DNA of 64,000 nucleotides from the NCBI RefSeq assembly GCF_000429925.1, contig NZ_AUCU01000004.1:244224-308223 (forward strand), written 5' to 3'. Source of the DNA: Desulfatirhabdium butyrativorans DSM 18734 (GTDB taxonomy: Bacteria > Desulfobacterota > Desulfobacteria > Desulfobacterales > Desulfatirhabdiaceae). The position numbers were made by a program, and so were the translations under genes. Positions 26,024 to 36,287 of this stretch are shown one piece after another; positions within the stretch are counted from its first letter, which is position 1; the number at the start of each line of letters is the position of its first letter. Below the pieces are notes generated by a model, which was given only the letters and a program-made list of their open reading frames with translations, was not told the DNA's origin and did no database searches.

Positions 26024-28660
26024 ATGCTGATGCAAGCGGACCCGCTCACCCCCATGATGAAGCAGTACCTGGAAATCAAGCGGCAATATCCAGATACCAT
26101 TCTGTTTTACCGGATGGGGGATTTTTATGAAATGTTCCTGGAAGATGCCGTTCTGGCCTCCGGCATTCTCGATATTGCCCTCACTTCCCGCAACAAGAAC
26201 GACGAAAATCCCGTTCCGATGTGCGGCGTGCCCTACCGTTCCGCCCAATCCTATATCGCCCGGCTCATCGAAAAAGGGCATAAGGTCGCGGTTTGCGAAC
26301 AGACCGAAGACCCGGCCCAGGCCAAAGGCCTGGTCAAACGGGAAGTGGTCCGCATCATTACACCGGGAATGGTCGTGGAGGAGGGGCTGCTCGATCAGTC
26401 CATTCACAATTTCATCGCTGCCCTGTGGTTCGAAAAACAGGTTGCAGGCGTCAGCATCCTCGATTTGTCCACAGCCACATTTCAGGTGACTGAATCCGCA
26501 GATTTGGACGCCATTCTCGAAGAAATCCAGCGGATCGCCCCCCGGGAGTTGCTGCTTTCCGAAAAGAATCGGGGGCAGGGTGTCTGGAAAGTCCTGGAAG
26601 AGCGAATCCCCGATCTCCTGATCTCCCCGATTTCAGAGGATCGCTTCTCTTTCAGCGACGCCCGGGATCTGCTTTGCCGCCATTTTCAAACCCTTTCCCT
26701 CGAAGGCTTCGGTTGCGGGCATCTGCATGCGGGTATTGCGGCGGCAGGCGCGCTTTTTGGGTATGTCGAACAAACCCAGAAACAATCCCTGAACCACATT
26801 ACCCGGATTGTACCGTACGATCTTTCCGGTTTTCTGATTCTGGATGAAGCGACCTGCAGAAACCTCGAACTTCTGAAAAACCTGCATTACAACGGCAGGC
26901 AGGGGACGCTGCTCGATGTGCTCGACCAGACGGTGAGCGCCATGGGGGCAAGACTGATGCGCCAATGGATCCGTTATCCGCTTCGTGACCGAAAGGCTAT
27001 CTGTGAAAGGCTCGATGCGGTAAGCGAGGCAGTGGCGCAGCCTTCGTTACGGAAATCCGTTCGGGAGCAGCTCAAACAAATCGGGGATCTGGAAAGAATT
27101 GCCGCACGTATCGCACTGGATCGCTGTTCTCCCAGAGACTTTCTTTCCCTGAAAGCCTCGATCCTCGCGCTGCCTGAAAGCGTGCGCCTGCTGCGGGAAT
27201 TCAGCAGTCCGCTGCTGGATGTCGCAGCCATCGATGGCTCCCTGGGCGCACTGCTCGACATGGCCGGGCTTATCGACCGGGCCATTCGGGAGGATGCGCC
27301 CCCGGCACTGCAGGAAGGCGGCGTGATCAAGGCCGGGTACGATCCCGAGTTGGATGAGCTCATCGATATGCATCTGCACACCCGGGACTACCTGATGGAA
27401 CTGGAGGCCCGGGAAAAACAGGGCACATCCATCAATTCCCTCAAGGTTCGATACAACAAGGTTTTCGGCTACTATATCGAGATTCCCAAGTCCCAGATTC
27501 AGGCCGTTCCGGCGCACTATGTCCGCAAGCAGACCCTGGTCAATGCCGAGCGATACATTACGGATGAGCTGAAACAGTTCGAACTCAAGATATCCGGCGC
27601 CCAGGAGCGGCGCATCGCCATCGAAACCCGGCTCTTTCAGGAACTGCGGGAAACGGTTGGCGCCCATATCCGGGAAATTCAACAGGCGTCGGCCTTTCTG
27701 GCACGCCTGGATTCTTTGTTCGCGCTGGCCGAGGCAGCGGATCGCTATGCTTATTGCAAGCCCGAAATCGGGGATGTGGGTGAAATCCACATCGATGAAG
27801 GCCGGCACCCGGTGATCGAACGGTTTCTCCCGGAGGGGCGTTTCGTTCCGAATTCCCTTGTGCTCGACAATACCGCCAACCAGGTTCTGATCATCACCGG
27901 TCCGAACATGGCCGGAAAATCCACCATTCTGCGGCAGACCGCTCTTCAGGTCATCATGGTCCATATCGGCTCCTGGGTCCCGGCCAGACATGCGGTCATC
28001 TGCCTCACCGACCGGATTTTCACCCGCATCGGCGCGCTCGACAACATTGCGAGCGGGCAGAGCACCTTTCTCGTCGAAATGCAGGAAACGGCCAACATTC
28101 TGAACAACGCCACCCCGAAAAGCCTCGTCATTCTCGATGAAATCGGCAGGGGAACCAGCACGTACGACGGTTTCAGCATTGCCTGGGCAGTGGCGGGCTA
28201 TCTGCACGACCTGCGGGATGCGGGCGTCAAAACCCTGTTTGCCACCCATTACCATGAAATGACGGAACTCGAGCGCTTCAAGCCGAGGGTAAAGAATTTT
28301 TCCATTGCCGTCCGGGAGAAAAAGGAAACCATTGTCTTTCTGCACAAGCTGCTCAAAGGCGGCACGAGCCGAAGCTATGGGATTCAGGTTGCCAAGCTCG
28401 CCGGCATTCCCGAAACGGTCATTCAGCATGCGAGAAGCGTTCTGCGAGACATCGAAGAAGGCACCCATTGTTTCAGTGGCCCGGCCAAACCCGTTAAAAC
28501 GGCTGGTAAACCCGTTTCGGAGCAAATCCCGTTTTTTGAGAGTGTCGAGCATCCGGCCATCGGGAAATTGAAGGCGCTCGATGTCATGAACATGACGCCG
28601 CTTGAAGCTCTCAATTGCCTTCACGAGCTTTTTATGTTAGTAAGCGAAACATCGTTGTGA
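26024..28660 (+). CDS. mutS: DNA mismatch repair protein MutS
   Basis: About 878 residues from ATG 26024, a better start than TTG 25997 (ATG 26030 is also possible). Domain I has the mismatch-contacting FYRMGDFYEMF. The connector and lever domains follow, with the clamp around residues 440-530. The ATPase carries Walker A TGPNMAGKST, Walker B VILDEIGRGTSTYDG and the ATHYHE motif. The length is standard for MutS1. It binds mispairs and recruits MutL to start repair. It appears intact. Confidence 0.97.
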   Translation: MLMQADPLTPMMKQYLEIKRQYPDTILFYRMGDFYEMFLEDAVLASGILDIALTSRNKNDENPVPMCGVPYRSAQSYIARLIEKGHKVAVCEQTEDPAQAKGLVKREVVRIITPGMVVEEGLLDQSIHNFIAALWFEKQVAGVSILDLSTATFQVTESADLDAILEEIQRIAPRELLLSEKNRGQGVWKVLEERIPDLLISPISEDRFSFSDARDLLCRHFQTLSLEGFGCGHLHAGIAAAGALFGYVEQTQKQSLNHITRIVPYDLSGFLILDEATCRNLELLKNLHYNGRQGTLLDVLDQTVSAMGARLMRQWIRYPLRDRKAICERLDAVSEAVAQPSLRKSVREQLKQIGDLERIAARIALDRCSPRDFLSLKASILALPESVRLLREFSSPLLDVAAIDGSLGALLDMAGLIDRAIREDAPPALQEGGVIKAGYDPELDELIDMHLHTRDYLMELEAREKQGTSINSLKVRYNKVFGYYIEIPKSQIQAVPAHYVRKQTLVNAERYITDELKQFELKISGAQERRIAIETRLFQELRETVGAHIREIQQASAFLARLDSLFALAEAADRYAYCKPEIGDVGEIHIDEGRHPVIERFLPEGRFVPNSLVLDNTANQVLIITGPNMAGKSTILRQTALQVIMVHIGSWVPARHAVICLTDRIFTRIGALDNIASGQSTFLVEMQETANILNNATPKSLVILDEIGRGTSTYDGFSIAWAVAGYLHDLRDAGVKTLFATHYHEMTELERFKPRVKNFSIAVREKKETIVFLHKLLKGGTSRSYGIQVAKLAGIPETVIQHARSVLRDIEEGTHCFSGPAKPVKTAGKPVSEQIPFFESVEHPAIGKLKALDVMNMTPLEALNCLHELFMLVSETSL

Positions 28661-28785
28661 CGGTATCCGCCAATTGCCTCACTCATAGGTCTGAGAGGAG
28701 GCTGGATTTCGGAAAATCCATTGCAGGTGAGGTCCCATCAACGTGCATCTGAAAATCGATACCTGCTGCAGACCCGATAGTTGAG

Positions 28786-30534
28786 ATGAAAATACATCGC
28801 TCGATGTTCATGTTCCTCCTGCTATGCCTTGCATGGCCAGGGCTTTTTACCGGCGCAGTTTGGGCAGCCCACCAAAGCGATGCCTACAAGCAGGCCGAAT
28901 CCTGTTATGCCATTCTTGTCAACCACCCGGAAAAACAGAAATTCCGCCACAACTGGCAGGGATGTATCGACCGGTTCAAATCCGTCTACAAAACGAACCC
29001 GAAAGGGCCCCGCGCCGCTGTGTCGCTTTTCATGGCCGCACAGTTGACAGAGGAAATGTATCGGGTTTCCCTGACTGCCAACGACAAGAAGGAAGCCATC
29101 GATCTGTATCGACGAACGATGCACCGCTTTCCCAAAAGCCCTTTTGCGGAAAAGGCCAAAGCCCATATTTCCGGTTTGCTGGAACCCGGCAAAAGCGGAT
29201 CGCCGGATGCGGAAAAGCCCAAAGAGACGACGAAGACGGTGCCGGGTTGTGATTCGCCGGATACGGAAAAGCAACCCGCCGCGAATGTCCCGCCCGCACC
29301 GGCAAGCGGAGCTTCGGAAAACGGTCTCAGCAGGGTCACCGATCTTCGGGTCTGGTCCAACCCCCATTACACCCGTATTGCCGTCGATCTCGACAAGGAA
29401 ACGACATTCAGCAGCCATCTGCTCAAGCAGGACGTTTCTGCCGACAAGCCCAAACGCCTCTACATCGATATCGAGCGATGCAAACTCGGCAAGCACATTC
29501 AGAATTTCATACCCATCAACGACGATTTGCTTCTCGATGCGAGAGCGGGGCAATACACCCTCGAATCGGTTCGGGTGGTTGCGGACATCAAGTCTTTTGA
29601 GACCTATAAAATTTTTTCGCTCGACAATCCTTTCCGGATCATCATGGATGTCTGGGGAAAGGAGCCCGAGCCGCAGGAGACACCCGCTGCGGCCGCATCT
29701 GAGCCAGAGACTTCGACCCAAAAAGGATCGAAGGCGGTGGCTTCCGCCAATGTGAAAATTGCCAAACTCAAGCCGAAGGATCTGGCCCGCCAGCTTGCGC
29801 TCGGCGTTCGCCGCATCATCCTCGATCCGGGGCATGGCGGAAAGGACAAGGGGGCTATCGGCGTCATTCCGGGCGTATACGAAAAGGACATCACCCTGGC
29901 CATCGCGCTCAAACTTCAGAAAAAGCTCAAGGAAAAACTTGGGTGTGAAGTCGTTCTGACCCGCAATTGCGACAAATACCTTTCCCTGGAGGAGCGCACC
30001 GCCATTGCCAACACGAAAAACGGGGATCTCTTCATCTCCATCCACACGAATTCGGTCCCCCAGCGGGAAGCTTATGGCATCGAGACATTCTTTTTGAACC
30101 TGGCTACAGACGATGATGCCGTCATGGTTGCAGCACGGGAAAACGCCACTTCCAGGAAGAACATCAGCGATCTGCAGAACATCCTGACCGAACTGATGAA
30201 GAATGCCAAAATCACCGAATCGAGCAGGCTGGCATCCATCATCCAGGAGAACATGGTTCGCAACCTGTCCGAAAAATATACCAACATTCGCGGGAAAGGG
30301 GTGAAGCAGGCCCCGTTCTACGTGCTTCTCGGGGCCCAGATGCCTTCGGTCCTGGTCGAAACGAGTTTCATCAGCAACGAGAGAGAATGCAAACGGCTCG
30401 CTTCGAACGAATATCAGAATCATGTCAGCGACGCCATTACCAAAGGCATCTCCCATTACATCCAGAGTACGAGCCCGGCAGCCTTTCTGACCCCTCCCGA
30501 ACCCGCCCGGAAGAAGAATACCGGCAAGTCGTGA
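28786..30534 (+). CDS. N-acetylmuramoyl-L-alanine amidase with AMIN domain
   Basis: A 582-residue exported protein. It has a signal peptide (MFMFLLLCLAWPGLFTGAVWA), a TPR-like segment (residues 30-120), a low-complexity linker, an AMIN domain (about residues 185-290: VTDLRVWSNPHYTRIAVDL), a second linker and an Amidase_3 catalytic domain. Zinc ligands are visible in ILDPGHGGKDKGA, then E in YEKDITLAIAL, then FISIHTNS. The C-terminal VLVETSFISN carries the catalytic glutamate. AmiC-type enzymes cleave septal peptidoglycan, targeted by the AMIN domain. The added TPR segment is a common variant in Desulfobacterota. Confidence 0.93.
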   Translation: MKIHRSMFMFLLLCLAWPGLFTGAVWAAHQSDAYKQAESCYAILVNHPEKQKFRHNWQGCIDRFKSVYKTNPKGPRAAVSLFMAAQLTEEMYRVSLTANDKKEAIDLYRRTMHRFPKSPFAEKAKAHISGLLEPGKSGSPDAEKPKETTKTVPGCDSPDTEKQPAANVPPAPASGASENGLSRVTDLRVWSNPHYTRIAVDLDKETTFSSHLLKQDVSADKPKRLYIDIERCKLGKHIQNFIPINDDLLLDARAGQYTLESVRVVADIKSFETYKIFSLDNPFRIIMDVWGKEPEPQETPAAAASEPETSTQKGSKAVASANVKIAKLKPKDLARQLALGVRRIILDPGHGGKDKGAIGVIPGVYEKDITLAIALKLQKKLKEKLGCEVVLTRNCDKYLSLEERTAIANTKNGDLFISIHTNSVPQREAYGIETFFLNLATDDDAVMVAARENATSRKNISDLQNILTELMKNAKITESSRLASIIQENMVRNLSEKYTNIRGKGVKQAPFYVLLGAQMPSVLVETSFISNERECKRLASNEYQNHVSDAITKGISHYIQSTSPAAFLTPPEPARKKNTGKS

Positions 30535-30597
30535 GACGCCGGACTCCCGCCAGTCATCATGATCCAAGGTTCATAAACCAACAACATGGAGGAAATT

Positions 30598-31392
30598 ATG
30601 GAGTGGAAACATCTGTTGTTTGAAACTGCAGACGATGGCATTGCCACCATCACCTTCAACCGGCCCAAAGCCCTCAACGCCCTCAATGCGGAACTGCTGG
30701 GCGAGCTCTCTTCCCTTCTCGATATTATCGCTCAGGATGAGGCCATCCGGGTGCTGATTCTGACAGGGGCCGGAGAAAAGGCTTTTGTGGCGGGTGCAGA
30801 TATCAACGAGCTGGCCAAATGCAATGCGCTGCAGGGAAAATGTTTCGCCAACCGGGGGCAGAGCGCCATCAGCAAACTGCAGGCGTTGAACATTCCGGTC
30901 ATTGCTGCAGTCAACGGATATGCTCTTGGCGGCGGCAGTGAAATCGCGCTTGCCTGTGATTTCATCTATGCCTCCGAAACGGCGATGTTCGGGCTTCCCG
31001 AAATTACGCTCGGGATCATCCCCGGTTTTGGCGGGACCCAACGGCTTCCCCGGCTGGTGGGGATCAATATCGCAAAGGAAATGATCCTGACGGGAAAAAT
31101 GATTTCAGCGGCTGAAGCCAGGGAAATCGGGATGGTCAACAAGGTTGTGGCGCCGGCCGATCTGATGGGCGAAGTGAAGAAAACCGCCCGAAGCATTGCC
31201 CAGAAAGGCAAAGTCGCCTTGAGGGCCGCCAAACAGGTGATCAACGCCGGCATCGAGGTGGACCTGGCCGCCGGCTGCAGGATGGAAATCGATGCCTTCG
31301 CTCTGTGCATGGCAAGCCCCGATGCCAAAGAAGGCACCACGGCATTTCTGGAAAAGCGGAAGGCCGTGTTCAAAGCCGGATTGATGGAATGA
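30598..31392 (+). CDS. Enoyl-CoA hydratase/crotonase family protein
   Basis: About 264 residues from ATG 30598, which has GGAGG nine bases upstream (an ATG at 30586 contains this site). Crotonase motifs are AFVAGADINELA (oxyanion-hole strand), GYALGGGSEIALACDFI, and FGLPEITLGIIPGFGGTQRL with the catalytic glutamate, so hydratase activity is plausible. It hydrates 2,3-trans-enoyl-CoA in beta-oxidation or in anaerobic degradation of aromatic or fatty acids. It precedes a CoA ligase gene after a terminator. Confidence 0.92.
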   Translation: MEWKHLLFETADDGIATITFNRPKALNALNAELLGELSSLLDIIAQDEAIRVLILTGAGEKAFVAGADINELAKCNALQGKCFANRGQSAISKLQALNIPVIAAVNGYALGGGSEIALACDFIYASETAMFGLPEITLGIIPGFGGTQRLPRLVGINIAKEMILTGKMISAAEAREIGMVNKVVAPADLMGEVKKTARSIAQKGKVALRAAKQVINAGIEVDLAAGCRMEIDAFALCMASPDAKEGTTAFLEKRKAVFKAGLME

Positions 31393-31400
31393 CGCAGTAA

Positions 31401-31454
31401 AAGGCTCCGTTTCGCCATTTGCGGGATTTGCCGGGATGGTTGGAGCGGAGCCTT
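31401..31454 (+). terminator. Probable rho-independent terminator after enoyl-CoA hydratase
   Basis: AAGGCTCCG and CGGAGCCTT form a nine-bp stem with a long loop that itself contains a GCGGGATTTGCCGGG pairing. GTTTTG follows. Confidence 0.7.
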
Positions 31455-31466
31455 GTTTTGTAGGCA

Positions 31467-31510
31467 GTGCCTGAACGGAAACCCTGTTTGCGCCTGACCT
31501 GATCCTGCCC
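31467..31510. repeat. R1 remnant, left end
   Basis: GTGCCTGAACGGAAACCC is the R1 left terminus. The sequence then diverges and no right end follows. Confidence 0.65.
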
Positions 31511-31554
31511 TCCTCAATCCGGCCTTTTGCGAGATCTTGGGAGAGAGGAAGGAA

Positions 31555-31634
31555 TTACGATTACGATTAGGATTACGACAACGACAACGATAACGACAAC
31601 GATTACGACAACGACAACGACAACGACAACGATG
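31555..31634. repeat. Tandem hexanucleotide tract (ACGACA/ACGATT type)
   Basis: About 80 bp of degenerate six-base units, first mainly TTACGA, then ACGACA repeated with ACGATA and ACGATT variants. It ends about 20 bp before the phenylacetate-CoA ligase ATG, so it lies in the leader or promoter region of that gene. Slippage here could change promoter spacing or leader length. Confidence 0.9.
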
Positions 31635-31654
31635 ATTGGATTTAGAGGAGAAGA

Positions 31655-32956
31655 ATGATTTTCGACATGGAGTTTGAAACCCTTCCGAGGGAGGCCCTCG
31701 AGGCCATTCAGTTGAGGAGGCTGTGTGCCACCCTCGAAAGGGTGTATGCCACCGTACCCTTTTACAGACAGGGAATGGACGCCGCCGGCATCCGTCCGGC
31801 AGACATCCGCTCCCTTGCCGATCTGCAGCACATTCCCTTCACCACCAAGAAAGACCTGCGGGACAATTATCCGTACGGCATGTTCGCCGTGCCTCTGGAA
31901 AACGTCGTCCGGATTCATGCCTCATCTGGCACCACCGGGAAACCGACGGTTGTCGGCTACACGGCGCGCGACATCCAGATGTGGTCCGCCCTCATGGCCA
32001 GGGCGCTCAGCTCCGGCGGGGCCACGCGTCAGGACATCATTCACAATGCTTACGGATACGGGCTGTTTACAGGGGGGCTTGGGGTCCATTACGGCGCGGA
32101 GCGGCTCGGCGCATCGGTCATTCCGGTATCCGGCGGCAATACCCGCAGGCAGATCACGATCATGAAGGATTTCAAGCCCACCGTGATCACATCCACGCCT
32201 TCCTATGCGCTGCATCTTGCGGAAGTTGCTGAGGAAATGGGCATCTCGTTTGGGGAACTTTCCTTTCGCTTCGGTATCTTCGGCGCGGAGCCCTGGTCGG
32301 AGCAAATGCGGGAGGAAATTCAGCAGAAACTGCACCTGAAGGCCATCGACATTTACGGATTGAGTGAGGTGCTGGGTCCGGGCGTGGCGGTCGAATGCCA
32401 TCAGGCCCAGCACGGGCTCCACATTCAGGAAGATCATTTCATCGCCGAAATCATCGACCCGAATACCGGCAAGGTGCTCCCGTATGGAGAGGTCGGGGAG
32501 CTTGTCTTCACTTCCATCACGAAAGAAGCCTTTCCGGTGATCCGCTACCGTACCCGCGACATCACCAGCCTGGATCCATCGCCCTGTATCTGCGGCAGGA
32601 CTTCCGTGCGCATGCACAAGGTCAGCGGCAGAACCGATGACATGCTCATCATCCGGGGCGTGAATGTCTTTCCTTCCCAGATTGAAAGCGTGCTGATGAA
32701 CATCGAGGGGCTTTCTCCCCATTACCAGTTGGTGGTGGATCGCATCGACAACCTGGATACACTTACCGTACAGGTTGAATTGGCCGATGCCTTGTTTTCG
32801 GACGAGGTCAAGGCGCTTCAGGGTCTCGAAAAGAAGATCTCCTGGTGCATCAAGGAAGAGTTGGGTGTCTCGGCAAAGGTCAAACTCGTCGAGCCCAAAG
32901 CCATCGCCAGAAGTCAGGGCAAGGCCATCCGGGTCATCGACAACCGAAAGATATGA
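31655..32956 (+). CDS. paaK: Phenylacetate-CoA ligase (PaaK family)
   Basis: A 433-residue AMP-forming ligase. The AMP-binding loop is [16 protein letters not shown] (about residues 89-104). The core has [18 protein letters not shown], the adenylate site [14 protein letters not shown], and YRTRDIT. The C-terminal hinge is [19 protein letters not shown], diagnostic of PaaK. It activates phenylacetate or related aryl acids as CoA thioesters for anaerobic degradation, or aryl/indole-acetate from Ehrlich-type amino-acid fermentation. GGAGAAG precedes the ATG. It is followed after 15 bases by its usual companion ACT gene. Confidence 0.92.
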   Translation: MIFDMEFETLPREALEAIQLRRLCATLERVYATVPFYRQGMDAAGIRPADIRSLADLQHIPFTTKKDLRDNYPYGMFAVPLENVVRIHASSGTTGKPTVVGYTARDIQMWSALMARALSSGGATRQDIIHNAYGYGLFTGGLGVHYGAERLGASVIPVSGGNTRRQITIMKDFKPTVITSTPSYALHLAEVAEEMGISFGELSFRFGIFGAEPWSEQMREEIQQKLHLKAIDIYGLSEVLGPGVAVECHQAQHGLHIQEDHFIAEIIDPNTGKVLPYGEVGELVFTSITKEAFPVIRYRTRDITSLDPSPCICGRTSVRMHKVSGRTDDMLIIRGVNVFPSQIESVLMNIEGLSPHYQLVVDRIDNLDTLTVQVELADALFSDEVKALQGLEKKISWCIKEELGVSAKVKLVEPKAIARSQGKAIRVIDNRKI

Positions 32957-32971
32957 AGGGAGATCAGGGAA

Positions 32972-33403
32972 ATGGGCGTGCGTCAACTCTCCGTATTTCT
33001 GGAAAACAAGGCAGGCAGGCTATCGGAAGTTACCGGCATTCTGGCGGATGCCAACATCAACATTCGGGCATTGTCCCTTGCCGATACATCGGATTTCGGT
33101 GTGCTGCGTCTGATTGTCGATCATGGCGACAAGGCGATGGAAGCCCTGAAATTCAATGGATTTTCGGTCGGCATCACGGATGTGGTGGCTGTTCAGGTGG
33201 ACGATCAGCCTGGAGGGTTGCACAAAATCCTCGATCTGCTGCACGGGGCAGGCATCAACGTGGAATACATGTACGCGTTCGTTCACCAGAGCGGCCGTCA
33301 TGCCGTGATGATCTTTCGTTTCGATCGCCCGGAGGATGCCGCCGATCTGTTGACGCAGAACGGCATCCGCGTCGTCGACGGTCCTGAGCTCTACAGCCTC
33401 TGA
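32972..33403 (+). CDS. Tandem ACT-domain protein
   Basis: A 143-residue protein with two ACT units: [20 protein letters not shown] (residues 4-23) and [20 protein letters not shown] (about residues 71-90), each followed by the INIR/INVE strand. ACT domains bind amino acids or related ligands. Free-standing ACT pairs next to PaaK are widespread in anaerobes and are thought to sense aromatic amino acids or acids. A GGAGATCAGG site precedes the ATG, and the gene is co-directional with paaK. Confidence 0.9.
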   Translation: MGVRQLSVFLENKAGRLSEVTGILADANINIRALSLADTSDFGVLRLIVDHGDKAMEALKFNGFSVGITDVVAVQVDDQPGGLHKILDLLHGAGINVEYMYAFVHQSGRHAVMIFRFDRPEDAADLLTQNGIRVVDGPELYSL

Positions 33404-33447
33404 TCCCGCGGGGCGGCGCTTTTGTCTGTGCCGCCTGCTGCAATATC

Positions 33448-33744
33448 GTGCCTGAACGAAAAACCCCTATTTGGAGCAGTGCGCTGCCTGCGGGCGGGCA
33501 ATTTTGCGATACAGCGTGAAAACGCTGCCGCCCGATATCGTAAGGGTCGGGCGGGTCCGGATCAGTCCAGAAAAGCCGAATCCAATGAATGAGGGGTTTA
33601 TATTGTGCTTTCTCATGGAGAACGCCCGGCCCAATCACGCCTTTGGCGTGATCTCCGGCGGCTTCAGACAAGTTCCCGCTGCATCGCAAAACAGCCCTCC
33701 CTCCGGCTCAGATTGCACCCAAAACGGGTTTTTCGTTCAGACAC
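33448..33744. repeat. R1 inverted-repeat element, full-length copy (R1c)
   Basis: A 297-bp copy with ends GTGCCTGAACG and CGTTCAGACAC. It shares nearly its whole length with R1b at 7587, with an extra CAATCACGCCTTTGGCGTGA palindrome in the middle that is also present in the copy at 46227. It separates the ACT gene from the BACON-like gene. There is no protein-coding gene in the gap. Confidence 0.85.
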
Positions 33745-33858
33745 TACATAACATTCTCGGAGAGGAAGTATAAAGAAAGGATGTTTGATATTTTCCAGAT
33801 CACTCGTCAACAAGTGGAGGAATTTTGTTTCATAACCCATTCCAAGAAAGGATTCGAA

Positions 33859-35277
33859 ATGCTCCATACCAAATTTTCCAAGGTAGTCTTGCCTATCGTT
33901 GTGTCTTTCGTACTTCTGTTCGGTGCTTCGGCATTTGCCGATCTTACCATCCCGGTATTGGCTGTTTCTCCAAGCTCTCAGGCCATCGGTTTTCAGGGCG
34001 GTACGCTGCATTTTGCCATTCTCAATACTGGCTCTGGTACTCTCAATTGGAATGTGACGGTTCCCAAAGAAAGTACCGATTGGATTCAGGTTGACAAAAA
34101 TTCTGGTACCGGCCCTCAAAGTATCAAGGTGACTGTTATGCAATACGCCGACAATACGGATAATACGAGAACGGCCACTCTCACCATCGAGGCTCCGGGG
34201 GCTTTTTCTTCACCGAGAACCGTCACAATCACACAGTACGGTTTGCTGACTCCCGTATTGACCGTGGATAACGCTACTGTCTTGGTTCCTTCCGGCGGTG
34301 CATCCGAGCAAACCCTATCTGTATCCGATACGGGTTACGCTGCGTTCGACTGGTCGGCTGAAGTAACAGAAGGTGGCAACTGGCTCAAAGCCACTACGAT
34401 GACGGATGAAACCTCCGGCGTACAATATATCCAGTACAGCGTTGACCCGACCAATGTTACAAGCACTCGTTACGGGACGATTACTATTTCGGCTTCAAAT
34501 GTCCACGATGCAGATGGCAACCCCATCAATGCCACCATTATTGGTACCCCCCTGAAAGTGTCGGTCATTCAGTCGGGATCGAATTACTCGCTGGTTGTCG
34601 ATACCGACAAGTTCTCATTGTCCAATAAGGCCCAAAGCGACTCGTTTAAGGTGTCTTTCAAAACTGATTCCCCGATTGCCATGTATCCCTGGACTGCTCA
34701 GGTCAGCGCCGGAAATGAATGGCTCTCTATTCCTTCCGGTAGTGGCCCCTATATCGGTGCAATGACGCTGACCTTTCATGTTACCGCCAATTCTGGATCA
34801 TCTTCGCGGGTTGGCTCAATTGTCGTCTCGTGCTCCGGTGCCGCCGATAGCCCTATCACCATTACGGTTACTCAGGCCGGAACAAGCAACAATACGGTGA
34901 TCGGTGCCAATCCGGGAATTTCCACTGTCGATGTGCCGGTATCCCAAACTGTCGATCTGGCTATCAACAGCACCAATATGCACGGCGACAAACCCGTTTA
35001 CCAATGGTTCTTGGTGGAAATGATTACGTCAGATGGTACTACATCCCCGGTCTATGTTCTTACGTCCTTGGGGCTGTTCGATGTTTCCACAATCCTGAAT
35101 CACCTTGCTGACTACACCTTTTCTTTTGATCCTTCCGGGATTACATCAATCGGATCATGGAGAATGTCAGACTTGGGCCTGCATGTGGGCGATACGTTCA
35201 TCTATGCGTATGCGTATCAGAGGGGAGGGGGTGATATTATCGTCGATAATATCACGACAATCAATGTAACCGAGTAG
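33859..35277 (+). CDS. Secreted BACON-like repeat protein
   Basis: About 472 residues from ATG 33859, with AAAGGA six bases upstream (an earlier in-frame ATG at 33781 would bury the signal). The signal peptide is KVVLPIVVSFVLLFGASAFA. The mature part has two to three beta-sandwich units of the BACON kind (LAVSPSSQAIGFQGGTLHF ... GTLNWNVTV, then TVLVPSGGASEQTLSVS ... WSAEV), and a different C-terminal domain of about 120 residues. BACON domains bind glycans or mucins or serve as spacers. Codon use is noticeably less GC-biased than in neighbours, and it sits between two repeats, so acquisition is possible. Confidence 0.78.
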   Translation: MLHTKFSKVVLPIVVSFVLLFGASAFADLTIPVLAVSPSSQAIGFQGGTLHFAILNTGSGTLNWNVTVPKESTDWIQVDKNSGTGPQSIKVTVMQYADNTDNTRTATLTIEAPGAFSSPRTVTITQYGLLTPVLTVDNATVLVPSGGASEQTLSVSDTGYAAFDWSAEVTEGGNWLKATTMTDETSGVQYIQYSVDPTNVTSTRYGTITISASNVHDADGNPINATIIGTPLKVSVIQSGSNYSLVVDTDKFSLSNKAQSDSFKVSFKTDSPIAMYPWTAQVSAGNEWLSIPSGSGPYIGAMTLTFHVTANSGSSSRVGSIVVSCSGAADSPITITVTQAGTSNNTVIGANPGISTVDVPVSQTVDLAINSTNMHGDKPVYQWFLVEMITSDGTTSPVYVLTSLGLFDVSTILNHLADYTFSFDPSGITSIGSWRMSDLGLHVGDTFIYAYAYQRGGGDIIVDNITTINVTE

Positions 35278-35331
35278 GTTTTGCGGTTTTCTATTAATGC
35301 TCCTGGTGCCCTTCAGAAGCAGGTAGTGCTC

Positions 35332-35383
35332 CATAACAAAGAATTCCACGTATCTTTCAAGACATGTGGAATTCTTTGTTATG
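35332..35383. terminator. Perfect 18-bp inverted repeat (probable terminator)
   Basis: CATAACAAAGAATTCCAC and its exact complement GTGGAATTCTTTGTTATG are separated by 16 bases. It lies 55 bp beyond the BACON-like stop. The AAC-AAAG/CTTTGTT arms supply the T-rich side, so it could end transcripts in either direction, but the stem is unusually AT-rich and long. Confidence 0.65.
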
Positions 35384-35499
35384 AACGAACATCGGGCTAT
35401 CAACCAACATTCCAAAACCCTGCGTATGTCCGAAGGGCTAATTTTCTGACCTATCTTTTTTTGAACCCTGCTTATTGAATATAGTAAAAGGGTTGGCGC

Positions 35500-36060
35500 A
35501 TGAAAGCGCCGACCTTCATTCAAAGCTGTCTGATAACCGACGACGATATTGGTTCCATCCGGGAACTGATCGAACAATATCCTTCATAGGGCAGGTATTG
35601 GCTGAGTCGAGGACTAGCCCTATGTTGGAATTGGCGAAATGCCAAGGGGCAGCTCAAAGACATTGCCTGTCAAAAAGTCTACTGCGAAAGCTTGACCAAA
35701 GAGGCCTCATCCAACTGCCAGCTCCAAGAATGCTTTGGCCCAACCGTTTCCGACATATGCCCATAGAGCCTGTCGAGCATGAGACAACCCCCATTACAGG
35801 GGCGCTTGCAGAGCTTCAACCGTTGCAACTGCTCGATCTTTCTTAAAAGGCCTTAAAAGCGCTGTTTGCTTGGCTGCTGGCACGTTACAATTATTTGAGT
35901 TTCACGCAACCCGCGGGTGAAAACCTGCCCTATCTGGTTGCTGACCGCTGGGGTCGACTATTGGCCTGTCTTCTGTTCGGTTCGGCCGCATGGAGTTGTG
36001 CGCATAGGGATCGCTACATCAGCTGGAGTGCAGAACAGCGCCAAAGAAAGCTGCACCTCC
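35500..36060 (+). pseudogene. Decayed DruA/DUF4338-family gene
   Basis: Pieces of one protein are spread over two frames. From ATG 35500: ITDDDIGSIRELIEQYPS, an in-frame TAG, then LCWNWRNAKGQLKDIAC. After a frameshift near 35675: LLRKLDQRGLIQLPAPRM. After a gap of unclear frame near 35850: QPAGENLPYLVADRWGRLLA, CLLFGSAAWSCAHRDRYI, SWSAEQRQRKLHL. The order and motifs equal DUF4338, the family of Druantia DruA and of many free-standing, apparently mobile copies. The C-terminal third is missing, and the sequence runs into an R1 end at 36351. I see no other Druantia gene. Confidence 0.75.
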
Positions 36061-36287
36061 GGAAAAATTCCGCAATTCCGGCTTACGAAAATCCGAATTT
36101 CAAAAGGATCGCAGGCTTTCTCTTACACGGTGAATCATTTCAGGGTCTGGAGGTAGGTGGCAACAAGCTCGGTCTGTGTTTCCACTCGGGCTGTAGTCTC
36201 TACCCGAAGAGGGATTTCCGCTCCCGGATCCCCATAGCAAACTCCAATGGCAACCATTCACAGGAGGTTGTCATGGGCAGAAAAGCA

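Noticed and set aside
35281..35478. Short plus-strand frame after the BACON-like gene
   Set aside because: It spans the 18-bp inverted repeat and has no start signal.
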